Part shown: piece by piece, positions 62,541-64,000 of the stretch | Numbering within the stretch: the stretch's first letter is position 1 | Layout of the letters: every line of letters starts with the position of its first letter | From: Leptospira wolbachii serovar Codice str. CDC | Lineage (GTDB): Bacteria; Spirochaetota; Leptospiria; Leptospirales; Leptospiraceae | Reading direction: 5' to 3' | NCBI RefSeq assembly: GCF_000332515.2 | Contig: NZ_AOGZ02000008.1 | Location: forward strand, 366,366-430,365 | Length of the DNA stretch: 64,000 nucleotides | Notes under the pieces: generated by a model | The model's database searches: none | What the model was told of the DNA's origin: nothing | What the model saw: the letters and a program-made list of their open reading frames with translations, nothing else | Position numbers and translations under genes: made by a program

Positions 62541-64000
62541 AATTATCAGAAATCATCAAACGAATACCCGATGTAAAACTTCTCAAGGGAGAAGGTTCTT
62601 TGGAAGTGGATTATATCTGGGGGGATAGTCGGAAACTAAAACCCAAGGATATCTTTGTTCTCCCGGAAGATACTGAAGAAAAACAGGAATCATTTCTTAA
62701 GATGGCAGGGGAACTTGGTTCAAAGGTAATCCTTGTTTCCAAACGGAACTTGAAATTGAAAGGTTTGGAAATCTTTCCCAACATCCTCGAAACTGAGGAG
62801 GCAGTGGGAGATGCACATGGTAAGATTGCTTGCCTTTTAGCTGGAAATCCGGCTAAAAAAATGAAACTTGTGGCTATCACGGGAACCAATGGCAAAACTT
62901 CTTTAACTTTTATCCTCTTCCACCTAGCAAGAAAAGTTGGTAAAAACGCAGCCCTCATTGGAACTGTTCAGATCCAAATCATGGATCGGGTTTTAGAATC
63001 GGGTTATACCACTCCCGATGCCTCTTCACTCAACCTTCTTCTGAAACAGATGTTAGAAGAAGGAATCGAATATGTGTTTATCGAAATGAGTAGCCATGGA
63101 TTGAAACTGGGACGGGTGGCGGGCCTAGAAATTACTTGCGCTGGATTTACGAACCTAACCCAAGATCATTTGGACTTTCATCCTAATATGGAAGATTATT
63201 TTGAAAGTAAGTTCAAAATTTTCCAACTCTTAGAACAATCCTCTGTGAAAAATAAATTTGGACTTGTAGCTGGAGACGTATCTTACGGTACTTCGATGAT
63301 AAAACGGATTGCCGATGCCAAATTAAAATCACCCATTTATATTTTGGGAAAATCAGGCGAATTCAATTATACCAATACGAAACTTTCCCTCTTGGGAAGT
63401 GAATATCGTTTTCACAAAAAAGCAAAGAATCTTCCTTTCATTGAAGTTCGTAGTATCAAAACAAACTTACTTGGAAATTTCAATGTATTCAATACTTCCT
63501 TTGCCTTAGCCATTGCTTATGAGTTGGGATTTCCTTGGGAGGAAGTGATTTCTTGTTTGGAAAAAATACCAACAGTTCCCGGTCGTTTCCATGTGGTGCC
63601 TTTTCCTGACAGATCTCGGATTGCAGTTGTGGATTATGCCCACACTCCTGATGCCTTAGAAAATATCTTAAAAAGTTGTGTGGAAATTGCTCCCAAACAA
63701 ATCATTTGTTTGTTTGGCTGTGGTGGGGACCGGGATCGCACCAAACGACCGCAGATGGCTCGAATTGCAGAAACCTTTGCGGATTTTGTCATTCTCACTT
63801 CTGACAATCCAAGAACCGAATCTCCGGATGCAATTTTAGATGAAATCGAATCGGGTTTTTCTCGTGGCTTCCAAAGGTATGAAAAAATCACAGACCGAAG
63901 AGTTGCGATTCAAAGAGCCGTTGGACTCCTTGACCGAGATGGAATTTTGGTGGTTGCGGGCAAAGGCCATGAAACCTACCAAATCATAGAGTCTACGCGT
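62537..64000 (+). CDS. murE: UDP-MurNAc-tripeptide synthetase MurE (3' end outside window)
   Basis: 488 residues are visible and the frame is open at the edge. The Mur ligase features are: the N-terminal UDP-binding domain (WGDSRKLKPKDIF), the ATP loop AITGTNGKTS, EMSSHGLKLGRV, TNLTQDHLDFH with the carbamoyl-Lys region, VPGRFHVV, VVDYAHTPDALEN, FGCGGDRDRTKRPQM and SDNPRTESP. The DNPR motif marks enzymes that add meso-diaminopimelate, not Lys or ornithine, to UDP-MurNAc-L-Ala-D-Glu. AGKGHETYQ near the edge is the last conserved block, so only a short tail is missing. ftsI, usually between ftsL and murE, is absent here. Confidence 0.95.
   Translation, partial: MKLSEIIKRIPDVKLLKGEGSLEVDYIWGDSRKLKPKDIFVLPEDTEEKQESFLKMAGELGSKVILVSKRNLKLKGLEIFPNILETEEAVGDAHGKIACLLAGNPAKKMKLVAITGTNGKTSLTFILFHLARKVGKNAALIGTVQIQIMDRVLESGYTTPDASSLNLLLKQMLEEGIEYVFIEMSSHGLKLGRVAGLEITCAGFTNLTQDHLDFHPNMEDYFESKFKIFQLLEQSSVKNKFGLVAGDVSYGTSMIKRIADAKLKSPIYILGKSGEFNYTNTKLSLLGSEYRFHKKAKNLPFIEVRSIKTNLLGNFNVFNTSFALAIAYELGFPWEEVISCLEKIPTVPGRFHVVPFPDRSRIAVVDYAHTPDALENILKSCVEIAPKQIICLFGCGGDRDRTKRPQMARIAETFADFVILTSDNPRTESPDAILDEIESGFSRGFQRYEKITDRRVAIQRAVGLLDRDGILVVAGKGHETYQIIESTR

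Noticed and set aside
1..64000. tRNA, rRNA, CRISPR, transposase, integrase or prophage genes
   Set aside because: No cloverleaf with a CCA end, repeat-spacer array or mobile-element protein was found; gaps are too short for most of them. Reading by eye cannot exclude a small ncRNA.

Overview
The window is a gene-dense, fairly AT-rich bacterial chromosome segment that I attribute to a spirochaete of the genus Leptospira, probably a free-living (saprophytic) lineage. The genus call rests on the combination of a DUF1574 protein beside an MBOAT acyltransferase, several SpoIIE-type phosphatases with sensor domains, futalosine-pathway menaquinone genes, an FcpA-like secreted helical protein, spirochaete-style lipoprotein and beta-barrel candidates, and a murE with a diaminopimelate-type motif. 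Species cannot be fixed by reading alone. I see no rRNA, tRNA, insertion sequence, prophage or CRISPR array; about 61 protein genes fill almost the whole window, and two are cut by its edges.

Layout. 1-8 kb: the start of a secreted sensor protein (cut off), rlmI, an MBOAT/DUF1574 envelope-acylation pair, a J-like membrane protein without HPD, miaB and an LptF/LptG permease. 8-15.3 kb: poorly characterised genes (a coiled-coil protein with a receiver-like head, an FcpA-like protein, mgsA, an SRPBCC protein, an IscA/NifU-like remnant) and a two-gene TPR / NHL-VWA operon with a recognisable promoter. 15.4-27 kb: prfC, a LysM-FecR / OmpL47-like / membrane PP2C phosphatase operon behind a large HdrD/EtfD-like iron-sulfur membrane protein, mqnC, a diguanylate cyclase, a GerMN protein and a HAD phosphatase. 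27-30 kb: a translationally coupled three-gene operon (lysine-2,3-aminomutase-like radical SAM enzyme, D-Ala-D-Ala-ligase-like ATP-grasp enzyme, haem-oxygenase-like di-iron protein), the best candidate here for an undescribed biosynthetic system. 30-41 kb: a DCC thiol oxidoreductase; bfr - THUMP methyltransferase - N-acetylglutamate synthase, where the methyltransferase appears to start at an AUA codon; a thiolase-like / heptosyltransferase / pepP / marR series; a crotonase gene carrying a perfect 14-bp palindrome typical of a MarR operator; an M20 amidohydrolase and a TolC-like protein.

41-50 kb: a YyaL-type protein, then a ten-gene minus-strand block read rplU-prp-rpmA, a strong terminator, obgE-proB-proA-nadD-yqeK-LCP-rsfS. 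This joins ribosome assembly, proline and NAD synthesis and dinucleotide turnover. 50-64 kb: typA, an AsmA-like protein, an outer-membrane protein, a GAF-PP2C-TPR phosphatase whose Shine-Dalgarno sequence and start codon lie inside a long imperfect leader hairpin, amt, a lipoprotein, mqnA (second futalosine gene), cheR, a HIT protein, and the start of a division/cell-wall cluster rsmH-ftsL-murE that lacks ftsI between ftsL and murE.

Two architectural traits recur. Genes in operons are commonly coupled through 1-14-bp overlaps, often ATGA. Convergent neighbours commonly overlap tail to tail, with terminators visible only where a real gap exists. Non-ATG starts (TTG, GTG, one proposed ATA) are frequent and usually backed by a good Shine-Dalgarno sequence.
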